DNA of 64,000 nt from Caenorhabditis elegans (GCF_000002985.6 NC_003284.9:12958001-13022000), one strand, 5' to 3'. Shown: positions 1 to 14,200, numbered from the stretch's first letter. Notes: generated by a model from the letters alone, not told the origin. Made by a program: numbers and translations.

Positions 1-3000
1 GCACTTGGCACTGCGTACGTGAGAGCCCTATTTCCAAACTTTTTCAATTTCATCATTTACCACGAAGTAAAATCCCAACCCAAACAACATCTCAAAAACG
101 CATCATCGCTCTAAACATAAAACTTCCAGCTATCTAAACAAAACGTCCCACTCATTTTTTTTGTTGGATGGTCAAGGTAAATCTAATTCATCTGTGCATC
201 TGCACCATAACTCCTGCACATTTCTTCGCCTGCTCTTCTATACCAATTATGCAGCCAATCAACCACCCGCCGCTGTTTTCCGGTGATGCAATGTGAGCAT
301 GCGTCATCCTTTTTTTTCCCGTATTCAAATCATCGCGGGCAGCTGTATGTGGGAAAAACTTTTTGTTGTTTAAATCTTTAGATTGGTAATATAAAATTGC
401 TAATATCAAAATCAACTAACAATTCTTTTGAGAATGGAAACATTTCAAAACAAACATGCAATCTGAAAAATGATTCTACGAAGTGGTTTTTATTTAAAGG
501 TGGAGTAGCGTCTGTGGGCTTTTGCCCAAAATGACAGAATAAAAATTAAAAATGTTATTTGTTTTATTTTTATTGCAAAGTTTTTTAAAAAATAATAAAA
601 CTTTGAAAACATTTTTTAAAAAGTTATATTCGCTTTATTTTAAAGTTATATTCGCTGTATTGGGACTGTATTATGTCGTTTAGGACAAAAAACCAACAGC
701 CGCTACTCCACCTTTAACGAATTTTATAATATGAAACATACTGTTTCTAATAGTGACATAAATGCTTAAATTATTATAAAATACATATGCCCATAAAAGT
801 GCAACTTAAGTCTTATAGTCAGGTATTTCTTTCTTGAGTTTTCTTTAAAAAAATAGTAGTGCATTTTTTCAGCCCTATGCTCTCAGCTTTACCTGCATTC
901 CATTTTGGTATTATAAAAATGAAAAAGGAAATAAATTTTATATTCTTTACTACATTCAGTTTCTTAAAATTTCCTTACAACCAAGTCTGAGTCAAAATTT
1001 TCTCAGTCATCTCAGAAAAGTCCATAAACTACCTAAACTTCTTTATACTATCTCTTTGTTGGTTTAAACCGCAGACAACTGTAACAAAGAGTTCCGAAAA
1101 TTTCATTAGTTTTTGACGTTTGTGCTAGATCGAAAACTGATGTCTTCAAAGAACGAAAGTTTGATTTTGGTTTGCGTACGCATATACATTAAATTAATTC
1201 GGTGCTGAAATTATTGAATAAATTAATGAATGAACTATTTTGCAAGTTTTTGTTTCATGATTACAACATCCGCGGTCAGTTTTAGAGAAACAATAAAACA
1301 ATCTATATGTTAACGTGATATTTAAATATTGTGGTTCTTTGTGCTTCCAGTGTTCCATAATCCGCTCACACCATGATAGAACAATCATTTTGTTCCTTGA
1401 TCCTGTTAATCTGACATAGTTCATCCCACCCACAAGATTCCGATTTACGGCTTTCACGTTTTCTGAAAGTTTCAGTCTACACTTATTTTGATAATGAAAA
1501 AATAGAACACTTGGCAAGTGTTTTTTTTTGTTGAAAAATAACAACTGTGTTATTGAAATTTCAACTCTTTCTCAAATCATCTGCTCCGTTTCATTTTAAT
1601 GACTTCATGCGCGCCATTTTATTGAAAATATTTTTTCCATACTCCTGTTATTAATATTGACTGTAGTAAAATAAAGCGTTCAAAGGTTTAAATAACTTTT
1701 CTAGATTTAAATCAACCCAGACGATTTTAGGGGTTTGCTCCATTTATAAGCTTTAACTGGAGATTGTAAAGTATCAGGTTCGATCATTATTTCTAAAACG
1801 ATTTTGACCCCATTTCATGTGAGAGCATCGCCGCAACAATTTTTGCCTTTTTCATGCTCTATATTTCATTTATAAAACATAATTTTTTTAAGTATCGGAA
1901 AATGTGTTTTAGTTATTTGGTTAATAAAAGTTCTCCAGCTGCAAAATATTACATAGTATTATATAACTATCACAAATCAGAACAAATACAAACAAACACA
2001 CATCAATTTTGATTGCAAACATCACAATCCAATTACATCTTTCCGGGTGGTCTCAGACTTCCGGAAATATCGGGAAGTAAAACCTAATCTTTCCAGACAA
2101 CCTCCAACCTTGAGCCACCCGCATAAAACCTATCAGTTCAACATCCCACACTCGCATAATTAATGACCTACGTCTTCCTTCTACGAAAGTTCTTCGATCT
2201 TAATGCTTTTTAATTTTTCATAACTTCCCCCTTCACGTTTTCGCCACGACAGAGATCATCATCATAATTGAGCATTTTTCCCGTTTTTATAAAAAATGGA
2301 AGGCGTACTATGTACATTATCTTTTCTTTTAAAATTTCTAGTATGCCCTCAATTCAATAAAAGTACATCTGAGAAACCTCTGTTTTTATTTTAAATTCTG
2401 AATATCAATCAGATCAATGGTGATTTCACATTTAGAAATACTAATATACTTTGAAGATTATCCCATTGAGATATTGTGCAACTTTCAATAAATACACCTA
2501 CTCTTATTCCATCATTGAAATGAGTTAAAACAGAGAACAAGCTATTTTCTAGTCGAATGTGTTTGCAACATAGGGTTAGGTTCAGAGGTTAGATATCAAG
2601 CGACGTACATTTTAAGAGACAAGGAAATTGCTCATTGGCGTTTCACACAATCTTCTTTCGCAAATTGCTCTCAGATATTCATTTTCTTCACATCGTTTTG
2701 TTTGTTCAGATTTTATTGGGGGAAATGTTTTAGTTTAAGAGTTTGCTGAATTTTTCGGTAAAAAATAAAAAATAGTTTGATAAAAATATATTGATAGTAA
2801 TTTAGAATATTTTAATAGCCGCACTCCTTGTTTTTTTTAAACAAGTTTTAAAATTTCATGAAAACGTTGTTTTTTTTGGTATGTGTTATTTATGCCGCTC
2901 ACTTGTTAAATTGCGTTGAAAAAGTAAACAATAAGAGTTCGAAAAAAACTCTTCCAAACAAAGCTTGGTATCTTAGGTACTCATGTACTGTAGGTACGTT

Positions 3001-6000
3001 GGAGAAAACTAGTACAACTTGGTCTCCTCTTTTGTAAATCAAAAACTTGCGTACTTCCTTCTTTTTAGATTTTCTTTAAGGAAAAATGAACAAAAAAAAA
3101 TTCAGAATTTCATTAGATTTTTGCTGTCTACCTCCATTAAGTCCAAAGAATAGATCCATACTTAAAGACGAATAAAATTTTAAAACTACGTATGACACAA
3201 TTTTTCGTGCTTGAGAAACATTTTCTCTGCTAATATATAAATTTAGTTCCTCCACCAACATCCACCAACGCAAGTTAATTCCAATTATATCCATAGAATA
3301 TCATAGAACACAGTAGATGCTAGTCAGACGATAGATGTTTGTATTTCTCTGAATTTAAAGTTTATGACTCTCAGAATCATGCTCAAATTTTGAGAACTGT
3401 TTTTTCAGGTTATCAAAGTTATAAGCTGATAACACTAATACATTCAAAACAGGTAGCTTAATTGACCTAAAACGATAGCTTCTTCATCTATATTCCTAAC
3501 TGAACATTTCACAATTTGATGCGCTTCGTTGCTCATTCACAAAATGACAAGATGTCAAAGCTCCATATGTAAAAATGAGCACGGAACACATCGAATTCGC
3601 TTATTTTCCCCCATTGAATTGCTCATAATTTTGCGGATTGTTTTGGTGTTTTTTTTTTTGCGTCAGTGTCTTCTGTTTTTCGTTTTTCTTGAAGGAAAAA
3701 GGAAGAAATAGTCTTATGGGAGTAATTTTAAACTGAGTGAGGTTACTTGCTGATTCAATTGAACACCAATGGTTTGGTTAGAAGCAAGATGCTGAAATTG
3801 CTGGACTTTTTGAAAAGCTGTTTTTCCAGTTTTCACATTTTTTTATTCGACTCTATCGTGGATAACCACCATAGTCGCCGGAAATTTATGAAAATCAAGT
3901 ACCCTTTTTTTTGAAATTATTGGACAATATAATATTATTATCGAAGTGAATGACGTGCTTTGAAAGCGTTCCTGAAAATATCAAGTTCGTCGTGAAAATA
4001 ACAGTAGGTGTACTTACGCCTATTTTTGAAAAACCGTTGTACATTTTTCAAACAATGGTTAGTCACGTGTAGTTCAAACTCTTTAGGACACTTGAACCCC
4101 GCCCCAACAAAACCTCTTATCTGTTTTGTTACTTTAGAAATAAAACAAAAATAAAAAATGTATAGCACTGACATCAGTTCTATCAACTCAAGACAAACTA
4201 CTAATCTCATTTTCTTTGATAATACCGACAAATGGAAGGATAGCAGTGTAAAAAACATCAAAGAGCCGGTGCTTGATTAATTGAACTACGATTTTTCAAT
4301 GAATTAAATAGTTGTTTTTTTTCTACTTTCCACAGAATAGTGTGAATATAAATGCCGAATCATTTTTCTGGAGTTTCCAACTTGACTTTCACTTCCGATC
4401 TTTGATTGAGTTTTTTCTACATTATTTCGAGTATCCACTATGTTTATCCGTGCATTTTGCAACTTTTTGGCTCTGAGAAACCAACAAGAACATTATTTCT
4501 AACAATAGATGCAAGTTCGAAACGTTTACTTCCGTTTTTGGTGTTTGGCTCGTTATTCCCATTTTTGTTACAACTTTGACAAAAGTTCATCTCAAGTTAC
4601 AGATTTTTATTTGTTTCGCGTTTTTATTTTTGCTTTTTGCACTCGTAATGACCAATCATCGTTGTTTAATAATTTTCTCACGTGGAGAAGAAGTTCTCAT
4701 TAATTTATTATTTGTAGTGGGAGTATGGTAAAGAGATATAGAATATCCAGGTTTTTTCTCCGATTCAATCACCACCCTCTTTACGATCTGTAATTCTTGC
4801 TCTTTCATAAATGAATAGAAGCGTCTTGGGAATAATTCCGAATTACGAACGAGAATCATCAAAGAACTGGGTTCTCATATGGGCCCTCCAGGCTTTCGAT
4901 AAAAAAAAAGCTTATGCTGACACGTCATCGCAAACATAGTCTCTTCCGTTTTTTTTTTCGCATTCACTCATTTATATTACATTAAACTCGTTAACCATTC
5001 AACGTCTCTAGTTGGTTCGAAAAAATATAAAATCAAGACGAATGTGTTTTTTATTTTATTCTTTATAACACCGCCTATTTTGTTATTTTGATCTGAAAAC
5101 TCACATTTCGATCCGGTCTATACCCAGGAGTTGTTGTATTTATTTTCGGTGTTTAGCACTTTATGGATATTTTATTCATTTTGCTCAAAAAAAGAACCAG
5201 CTAAGGAGCACCTTAAAAGTTTTAGTTCCATTAACGCTCAGGGTCAAATTACTCTCGAAATTTTTTTTTTCAGCAAAACATATAAATATTAACTTTCATC
5301 AATTTAAAATTTTATCGTCTAATGATAAAAAGTATTTTAAACTAGCAGTTTATTATTTGTATTATTTTTGTGACCATATAGTCGCAAAAACAGCTTAACA
5401 CCGAAAAACAAGTTATTTCTCAATGAAACTTTAAAATTTCCAGTCGAGGTGCAACTAATGAAATTTTCGTTCAACATTGTTATATTCAATTTTGTTACAA
5501 TTGACATTACTAACGTCAAAATACCTACATTTGTCAAAATACCTACAAAATTTATCAAAATTGAAATTAGCTGCTATCTTCCACATTATTATAATCCCTC
5601 GGAACGCGAAGAAAAATTCGAACGTATTTTTTTCTAAATATTCTATTATTTTGAGCACTTACGATAGGGGGGCTCTCTTATTATTGCCGCACATCCGTCC
5701 GCCATCATATTCATCTTAAACCAGTTTTTAATTTTTTCTTGTTTTTTTTCTTTTTTATTCATCCGAGAATTGTGGGCCCCGTCTTGCGAACCCATGAAAC
5801 TTAGCCTAATTGGAAAAAAACATTTCATTAACAAAGTTCGCAAGTTTTCATAGAGCAAAATACATGTCCTCTTTGCGACTAATAATACAAGAGTCTAAAA
5901 GATGTAAATGACAGTTGTATGCCAAAGATGATGAGGTAGAATTTTTTATATTTTTCTGGAAAGTCTTTCAATATTTCCTTCAATATTCCCAAAGATCACT

Positions 6001-7484
6001 TCCTCACACCGCCACAACGTCAAAATATACCTTTTTCTGGGAAAAACGTTAACAATAAGTATTTTTTGTTTTCAGCCAAACCTCAAACAAGTAGGCTTGT
6101 GCTTTCAACTATTTAAAAAATATTAGCATCTGAAAGTTTGAAAGATATTAAGGTAGATTTTTCTTTTCATTTTTTGTAATAAGCCATTGATAGCTTAAAG
6201 TAATTTTTAAATTTATACTTAATAAAATAGTGAGAAGAAAATTTCAATTAATGGAAAACTGTGTCCTAAAAAGTACCGCAATACTAGTTTTTATAGATGT
6301 ACTTCAGTAAAACACTATTGAAAATTCCACATAGATAAAGAATATGCAGTAAGTTTCTGAATTATATTGCATTAGTGTAATATTATTTCAGCTGACATCG
6401 GAGTATTTTGTTTTTTTTAAACAAAAGTAAAGATTGGAGTCAGCCATACTGCATTAATGTATTATTAAGTTTTATTAAGTTTTATTAATAAGTAAGTGTT
6501 CTACATACATTGTATTTTGCATTTGAAAATTATTCTTAAAATTTCTAAAGGTGCACCACTAGATACAATCCAACTGAACTTTGTAAAAATACCTCCACAA
6601 AACTGCAGAATTGGATGCAACTAGTTGTATTACGCCACTCATTGTCTAGACGACTTCTTTCATTATTAGAATTCCAAAAATTTGCAAAAATTCTAATTTC
6701 ATGTTTATTCAAATGACCAATTTTGCTACAAAAAAAGTCGTAAATATGTTATTGGAAATGGTTGGGTATATTTAGAAATTTGTTAATTTTTTTTTGTTTT
6801 TACGGCTCTAGGTTTTGAGTTAAAATAAATATTTCTAATAATAATAAGTCTTACATTTCGTTTTAAACAGAGCTGAAAATCTTAAAACTACTACTATGTC
6901 GATTAACGTCTTGCTTTGCTTTTCCAAATTTCGTTCCTAAACTGATTGTGTTCAATTCCATGAAGTGGTCCTTCAATCCACGTTCAGCATAAAAAACAAC
7001 TGAAACTTGTCAGACCCCGCCTCTCTCTCCACGTATTTTTTTTTGGTCTTGAAGAAAATGGAGAAAGGGAGAAAAGGATTTGCGCTGTTCTGCCACGCCT
7101 TTGTCTCTGAATACAAACGGCGTTTCTGGCTCAATTTGGTTTTTATCTCCTTTTGTTCCTCTTCGTGATTCTGCTTTGATCTCACTGAGAGAGATAATAC
7201 ATTTGTTAATAATTATTGATGACATTTACACTAACTCTGTTGTTCCACAAATTTTAAGAAATTCTTTATTTTTTCGAAATATCTCACTTTAGCTCTCATT
7301 TTCTTCACGTCCTCCTCATTTTAGCCGACACTTTAAAAGTTTTTCTTTTTTTGCAAAATAATTACACGCCGTGTCAATTCCACCAGAACCAGCACAAACT
7401 TATGGGAGAACTCTATTCTCAAAAGTGTGTGCACTCATTTGTTTTCTTACGTGACTTGTTGCAGAATTGCTATGCAAAGCAGAG
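1..7484. other. Gene-poor intergenic region
   Basis: No convincing coding exon was found on either strand. Open frames here are short, often lack an ATG, and do not join through plausible splice sites. The stretch is AT-rich with many A and T runs. The only clear structure is the TTAA-flanked inverted-repeat element at 494-717. The last few hundred bases before 7485 probably hold the promoter of the following GPCR gene. Confidence 0.6.
494..717. mobile_element. Palindromic MITE with TTAA target duplication
   Basis: The element begins TTAAAGGTGGAGTAGCG and ends with the reverse complement, CGCTACTCCACCTTTAA. TTAA lies at both outer edges (494-497 and 714-717). The interior is AT-rich and has no coding capacity. 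Terminal inverted repeats of about 17 bases, a 224-base size and a TTAA duplication fit the PALTTAA class of non-autonomous C. elegans DNA elements. The class name is from memory; the inverted repeats and TTAA are seen directly. Confidence 0.85.
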
Positions 7485-10400
7485 ATGCTCAACCATACGG
7501 TAGTTATGCGTGAGTGTGAATGCCTTCATGAGCCGATAGAGGGGTACGCGGGAGTTGCCAATCTGGTAAGTATACTGAAAACCCTAGTTTTCGAGGTAAT
7601 GTTCAATTATTTTTCACTGTCTACTAAAATTTCAAATATTGTCTTGAGCCGCAGATCACCATTATAGACATTTAAAAATAGTCGAACTTTATTTATTTGA
7701 ACTGCTTTTTATTTGCCAAAAATTTGTTTTTTGAAAAGAGTTCCTTATTTGAAGCAGTTCCGGTTTTAAGTTTTTGGCGACCAATTTCCAATTCATAGAA
7801 TTCAAATTATTCTCAATATTGGATCATATTCTTAAGGATGGTTTCTTTGTTTCGTTATTAGATCAAAAACTGTTCCAAATAACATGATACCTCTCTATGA
7901 GGTATGAATTTCATATGAACTAGGTTATCTGGAATTTTCAATTCTCTGAAGACGACGAGAAACAACAACACCCTAAGAAATTCAAAAGCAAACCTCCAGT
8001 ATATTTTCATTGTCTGCTGCAATCCGCACGTGGAAAAAAGAGCAAAAGCTTCAGGAGAGCCACTAGATCGACTTTTTTCAGCTGCTTATTGTCATCTCGC
8101 TCCCGTTAATATCATTCGTCGGCGTCGTCCTCAACTTCTTTAACATCTTCATTTTTTGCGACCAGAAGAACACCGCCGCCAAGTATTTGACGGCACTCTC
8201 GTGCAGTGACGTAGGTGAGCAAAAATTAAAAAGATTACCGGGCGGACGAAACAGCCAAATGAGTAATGAGTACTCGTTTCGTTCACCCCGCTCCAACCAG
8301 ATTAGTCCCCCATTCCCTGATTAACCGTAGCTCTTCTCTATTGTCATATTTCAGGAGTATGTATGGCAGGGATCTTCGTCATTTGCTCCGACTCTCTCCG
8401 AGCACACTCATTTGTCATTGACCAAGTCTTCGTGTTCTTGTTGCCCAAAATCATCCCGTTGGGCCTCTTTTTTCAGGTTAGCTTTATTTTTTTGCACTTT
8501 TGTATGAAACAAACATTGGAAGTGCTAGTTAGCAGTCCATACACACTTCAAAAAGAGCAAGAGTTATTGGGCCCTTGATAGCAGAACTGGGTCTGCAAAA
8601 AATGAGCAATGACAGATGATTACAACTACTCCGCTGGTTTAGCACATTCAAGCAAAAAGTATAAGAAAGAGCTACATGATTTTTCAAACTTCTAAAGATT
8701 CTGCAGTTTGAAACACAAGTGGGCACTCAGAAATGACTATATGCGGTAATCCTGGGAGTTTAGAGGCTCAGAAGCAGAAGATCATTCAATTAACATTCAG
8801 AAGTGAGATGCTTCAATACAAATCTGAAATGAAATGCGTAATAGTTATTGAAAAATAGTTACTTTTGTGCGACGACTATAATCCAGAGAACAGCCAGGTT
8901 CACTAGGAATGAGTCAGGTAAATTAGAACAGTTTGAGGGGAATATTTTGTAGTTAAAGATTAAAAAAAAAAAGATTTAAAGGACGATCCATTCTTCAAGT
9001 GCTATGCACTGCGGATCTGGGATTCAGGTACACTGCCTGGTGGTGATCCCTCTGGGCTGTAATTTAAGCCACGTCCTAGCCGGGGACTGTGGCCGATAAT
9101 CCAGTCGTGGATTGCTCCACTTCCCAATAGAGGGTGGGTGAACCTAGGGGGTGAGGCCGGACTTGAACTCGTGACCTCCAGACTGCTAGCGGCCACCACT
9201 ACCAACTGAGCTATCTGCCCCCCCCCCCCAAATTATACATGAACGATCGTATCAAATATTTTTTCAAAACGTCCGGATTCGAGTTAATTTCTTAACACAT
9301 TGTTGATTCTAACATCCCGATTTTTCAGATGCTCAGTGTATATATCACAGTTTTGGCTGCATTTGACTGTTTCTATTCTGTATATTGGTAAGTTCCTCAT
9401 TTCATTAATCAAACCATTCAAACTTAATCGTCCAGTGGAACAAAATGCGAGCCAAAACGCAGCACATGGGCTCCACGGGTTCTCGCGCTTGTCGTCATTT
9501 CGGTGGCCGGCTATAATATTGTTCAATTTGGAGATTTGCAGGTACAACAATTGAAATTCGAATAGAATCAGAATCCATTTTGTTGCAGGCTATTGAATGT
9601 CTTCACCCGGACAATTACACACTTTTTGAGTTATGCCCTACTGAAATGAGGGTCAGTGAAACATATGTCATTGTGTATAAGTAAGTAACTTGGACTGGTA
9701 TTTCAAACTTCTATTCAATGTAAAAAACTTGTTCAGAGGATATCTTTATGCACTTTCAATGGCATTTCTCCCATTTGTACTTCTCACGTTTTTAACTGTT
9801 TCGATCATTGTAATGCTTCGTCGGAAAAACGAAACAATGCACATGGACAAGGCAGAGAAAGAAGGTGAGAAATAAGGAAAATAACCGTTTATTTTTTCCT
9901 ACAATTCTGAAAATAGAATTGGTAATCCGATGCAAGTTTATCTAGTTCTTTATGCCGCTGAGACGTTGTGTCTCCCATTTATAACTGAATTATACATTTT
10001 CATAGATTGTGTTTGCGCCTCATCTGAGTGTTTTTATAATCATCTCAAGCTGTCTTAAATGTGAAATTGTGTTGTTTTTTTAACGAAAAAGAATAGGGGA
10101 CCACGTTGATAAATATGTCTGGCTTGGAAATAATGATGTTAGGCCACAGAGTTGTTCTGCTTTTGGTCTGTTTTTTGAAATGAGAAAACCCAACCAAAAG
10201 GTGTTCTTCAAATTGTTTTGCATGTGTTTCAGCCTCCAGTTAAATTATTTTTGGAAAAACTCAAAGTGAATTCTATTCTAGAAACTATTTTTCTTGCGAA
10301 AATCTCTGCCTAAAAATGATTACTATTTTCTTTTTTTCAGAATGCGAAGATGACGGGGGCAATAATCCGGTTGTACTTCTTCTAGTGGTTCTCCTATTTC

Positions 10401-10731
10401 TCTGTTGCAATTTGACATCACTTCTAGTCAATGTTTTTGAAATGCTCAAGTTGTAAGCGGTATTCATCATATAATCCGTATAATCTTCTTTTCTTCTTTC
10501 AGTAATATGGCATTTGAAACAGAAGCAGTGCTCATTGACATTGGAAATTTTTTGGTGGTTATCAATGCGACGGCCAACTTTTTTGTATACATGGGGTCGT
10601 CGGAAGAGTTTCGCTCGTCATTTTATCAGCGGATTCGGCAATTGTGGAGGCCAAAATCGACGAGATTACCCTTGCTTCATGATCATAGAATACGACTTTT
10701 CAATAGGAATCCGGTTGCGAGTAGCATATGA
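7485..10731 (+). CDS. Peptide-type seven-transmembrane GPCR (FMRFamide receptor-like)
   Basis: Nine exons: 7485-7565, 8082-8214, 8355-8476, 9329-9387, 9436-9541, 9589-9680, 9737-9864, 10341-10452 and 10503-10731. All join in phase and give 353 residues. Exon 2 encodes TM1 (LLIVISLPLISFVGVVLNFF) followed by a charged loop and TALSCSD, the usual TM2 entry. TM5 is in exon 7 (PFVLLTFLTVSIIVMLRRKN). The TM7 motif NATANFFVY followed by SSEEFRSSF matches the NxxANFFIY end of FMRFamide/myosuppressin-type nematode receptors (frpr/dmsr groups). I infer a plasma-membrane neuropeptide receptor; the ligand is unknown. The TM3 exit reads AAFDCFYSVYC, so the DRY-type arginine is a cysteine. The ATG at 7485 follows a TTGCAG acceptor at 7464. 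It converges on ppk-3. The exact paralogue could not be named. Confidence 0.85.
8958..9230 (-). mobile_element. tRNA-derived SINE-like element, antisense in GPCR intron 3
   Basis: On the minus strand the element starts with a G run, then GCAGATAGCTCAGTTGG (tRNA A box, about 9217-9201). It continues to GAGTTCAAGTCC (B box, about 9170-9159) and a tRNA-unrelated body rich in GC, and ends in a T run near 8960 that could be a pol III terminator. The segment is far more GC-rich than the surrounding intron. A tRNA-like head with A and B boxes plus an unrelated tail is the definition of a tRNA-derived SINE. A tRNA pseudogene with flanking unique sequence is the alternative. Boundaries are approximate. 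Confidence 0.75.
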
Positions 10732-11262
10732 GTATTCTTCAATTACAAACAGTTTTTACCGGTATTCATCGCCATGTAATTAGCTTTTCTGAAACTTTTC
10801 ATACGGTTTCTAGAGATTCTATGAATCTCTGAAATTGTTCAAACATATATTATGATCTTCACCAAAATCACGTGTCAATTGCTTTGTTGGGTTATCATTT
10901 GTGTATTCATTTTCTATTTCTATTTTGAAGTGAAACATTTAAATCTCGATAATAAAATAATTTCATTCAACAAATATGAATACGAGAAAGAAGTGAATCA
11001 CAGAAATTAAGTTAGACCAGTATCAAAGCATCAATGATTTCAAACTAATAAGGCTGCCACGGGAATAAACACAAACTGTACACAATAAAATTCAACCCGG
11101 TTGTTGAGAATCACAACAAGTGAATTGGTAGACGGGGAGAGGCTGCCGGGCAAAAAGCTGAGAAAGTGATAGCCATCATACATAAATAATTGAACATAAA
11201 AATTAGAAAAATAATTAATCTAAAAAAACAGGTTTTTACACAAGAAAACCGGGTATTATACA
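10732..11262. other. Convergent 3' flank between GPCR and ppk-3
   Basis: No coding exon is seen. An AATAAA on the plus strand near 10950 can serve the GPCR transcript. No perfect AATAAA was found close to the ppk-3 stop on the minus strand, so that gene probably uses a variant signal. Confidence 0.6.
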
Positions 11263-14200
11263 TTAATAAGACCTAATTGATCCGAGTCCAGTCCACTGAT
11301 CAGGTACAACCGGAAAGTACGAGTCGATGGCTTCCGAGAATCTGGCACAATACATTTCCGGACTCAGAATTGTTGGCAAGTGTGCTCCGGGAATGGCAAC
11401 GATTTTCACCCATGATTCGAGTTTCTGAAAATTGTTTATTCAAAATAAGTGACTGTATGGGAAATTTAAAGGATTGATTTTATTTTCAGACTTAAACGGT
11501 AGAAAATAAGTCGATATCTATTCTATCTTTTTGTCAATTTTCTACCTAGCTCTACGTCAATATAAACTTCTCATCAAAAAGTCATGTTCATTCCAGAAAT
11601 CAATCAGAGTTTATCGCAAAGTTAAACGTTCAAACACTGACCTTATCCAACGTATACGTTCTCATGTAGTCAACAATGCCCAGAATCAATTCTCCGTTGT
11701 CATCGTCGACACCAACCAGAAGCGAGTAGTCCATGATGTATTGAGAGCTCAGGAAGTGGCTGTCATTGCTGATCGCTTGATTCATGGCCGCTTTTGAGTG
11801 CGGCAGCACATAGAGCTGCTGATTCCAGAGGTCTTTCACAAAGTTTTCGTCCAAAAGAACCATCTCGTTGGCGCTTTTTCCAGTCGATGCGAGTCTAAAA
11901 AAACGTCATATGATCTTTAAAAACACAAAGAAAAAATGTATGATCAATTAGTCATAATACACTTAAAAGCAAAGTACGTCAGAAATTATCTAAATACAAC
12001 AACCGGGAAAATTTGGTTATTTGTACTATTATTATCAGTATATACCTATAACCCACCTATTCCGAAGAGAGCCCTTCAGGTCCCAGACTTGGCTAACATT
12101 GTGATTGTAAAACAGGTACTCCATTACAAGAATGTCAACTTTCAATGTAGTCGTCTTGCTCTTGTATCCTATTCTAAACACTCCATATACTTTGCACAGG
12201 GTCGTCAATTTGCTTTCGGTCGCCGACGTTGTCAGATAATCAAAATAGTTGGGGGCAAACTTTACAAATGACTGAATCTCAAACCGTGACATTTGCTTCA
12301 CCACAAATCGATCATCTTGAGTGCGGTAGAAAAATGAGCCGGATTTTCCACCTTGTGGTGTCCAGAAAGTGCTGTTGGAGAGGGAACGGATAAAAGTCTC
12401 TTCTCCTTCTGCAATGAGAAGTTCACGAAGTTTTCGGAATTTCTCGGCGTACAGCATCTGAAAAAATTGATATAATTTTGTCACATTTTAAGGCCCATTT
12501 TTTTACATTACATCTATTTTCAGCGTCTAGACGTAATAACAACTTTATTTAATATTCTATATGTGCCCTAGACCAATTGAAAATGTTGCACTTTTTAATG
12601 AGGCATCTGAAAATAAAGGCTCCAATATACAAAAACAAAAAAAATTGAGGGTGAGATTACAAGGGAATTTTCTCATAATATATAGCAGACTTACTTTCAC
12701 ATAGTATGACGCAGATTCATCCTCAAATTCCACCTCCAAGTGTTGACTAGAAGCGAGGTTTTCCCCATCATCCATCTGTGAAAATTTCAGAGAAGAGCTA
12801 GCCGAGTCCATTGAAACAGTGTCAGCTGCCTCAGGGATCTTATTGTAGTCAACTGCAGACAATGCGTATGCAATGATACTCCCAATATCTGGCTTGAAGT
12901 TTCCTCGAGTGTCTTGAATATCTCGTACCACTACTCCAAGTCTGGGTTGTAGCTTGATGGCAAGGTGAAGATGAGAGGGAAACGGATTTTCCAGTTTTTG
13001 AAGTGTGGCAATCTCTTGAATATCTTCTGGAGTTCTCTTGGGATACTTAATTGCTGCACAATTCTCATTCCAAAGAGCAATCAGATTGTATGTTACTTCT
13101 CTCACTTTCATAAATGTGCCAGTTACTTCTCTGTACAACCGATCATTTGACCGGATAAGATCCTCATCACCAGAGAGAATGTTTTTAGCAAACATCCTGC
13201 TCTCGCTTGCCAATGCCATTGTGTTCCGGATTGCACCAGCCAGTTTGACAACTATCGGAGTGATCTGAACTTCCTCATCAAGTTCTGCCAGCTGTTTGTT
13301 GGTGTCCTCACAAGCAGTCAGCGCAAGAGTGGCTATCCTGCTGACATCGTCCGAGAGCTCTTTTCTGCTCACTTTCAAAACCTTGACGCTGCAAATGATG
13401 GGCGAGAAGACAACACTGTAGGGGCGTATCTGAAAATATAAGGCTTTGCTGATTTTATAAAGTTTTATAAAGTATGCTTATATTAAAATAAAAAATCGCT
13501 TCTCAAACATTAAAACTATTTAAAAATTAAATACTTTGTATTTTTAGTATGTTTCTGTTTCTTCAATTTTTGTTGAACAAAACTTACCGCTATTACTTTG
13601 AATGTTGTCACCAAATTATCCATTGCAAAAAAGTACAACTTTTCATGGAAAAAGCAATGCGAGCATTGATTCTGATTAGTTATTGGGTAGATTGTGTCGG
13701 TGGTGAAGCACGAATTTCCAATGTACTCTAAGAATTTTGCAAACGACAGATGCCAGATTGCTTTGTCAAATTTCACCATTTGTGATGAACAGTTGCATCT
13801 GAAAATAACGAAATTTAAAAAAAAAGTTTAATAAAAGCGAAAATAATGTTCTTACTTTCCACAATTTCGCCATGTCATGATGCTCTTCTGCTGTTCTGAT
13901 TCTATGGCGTTTTCTGCTTCGTTCACAGTTTGAGTTGAAATTTCTACGCAAACTTTTCCATAAACCAACTTTCTTGAATGATCCAGCATAGGTACCTCAC
14001 AGTTTGATGACGGACATTCATAACTACGATTAAAACAGAACTTCACAAGAAACTCTCCGATTGTCATATCATGGTCCTTGTAGTACTGCATACTTACCAC
14101 CCACGGACGTACACAAAAGTACGGAGCGTTGGGTGACTTTCGAGAAAACGAGCCAAAAAGGACAGCAAGTGTCTGATGAACTCTTGGATCTAAAACATCC

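Noticed and set aside
1194..1544. 116-codon open frame on the minus strand
   Set aside because: It begins at a TTG rather than an ATG, includes an A-rich start, shows no splice partners, and matches no family. Likely chance.
5500..5560. Short direct repeat of GTCAAAATACCTACA
   Set aside because: Only two adjacent copies of about 19 bases in AT-rich DNA; not more than expected background.
9160..9230. Functional tRNA gene
   Set aside because: A and B boxes are present, but I could not fold a convincing anticodon arm, and the sequence continues into a long tRNA-unrelated body. A SINE is the better reading.
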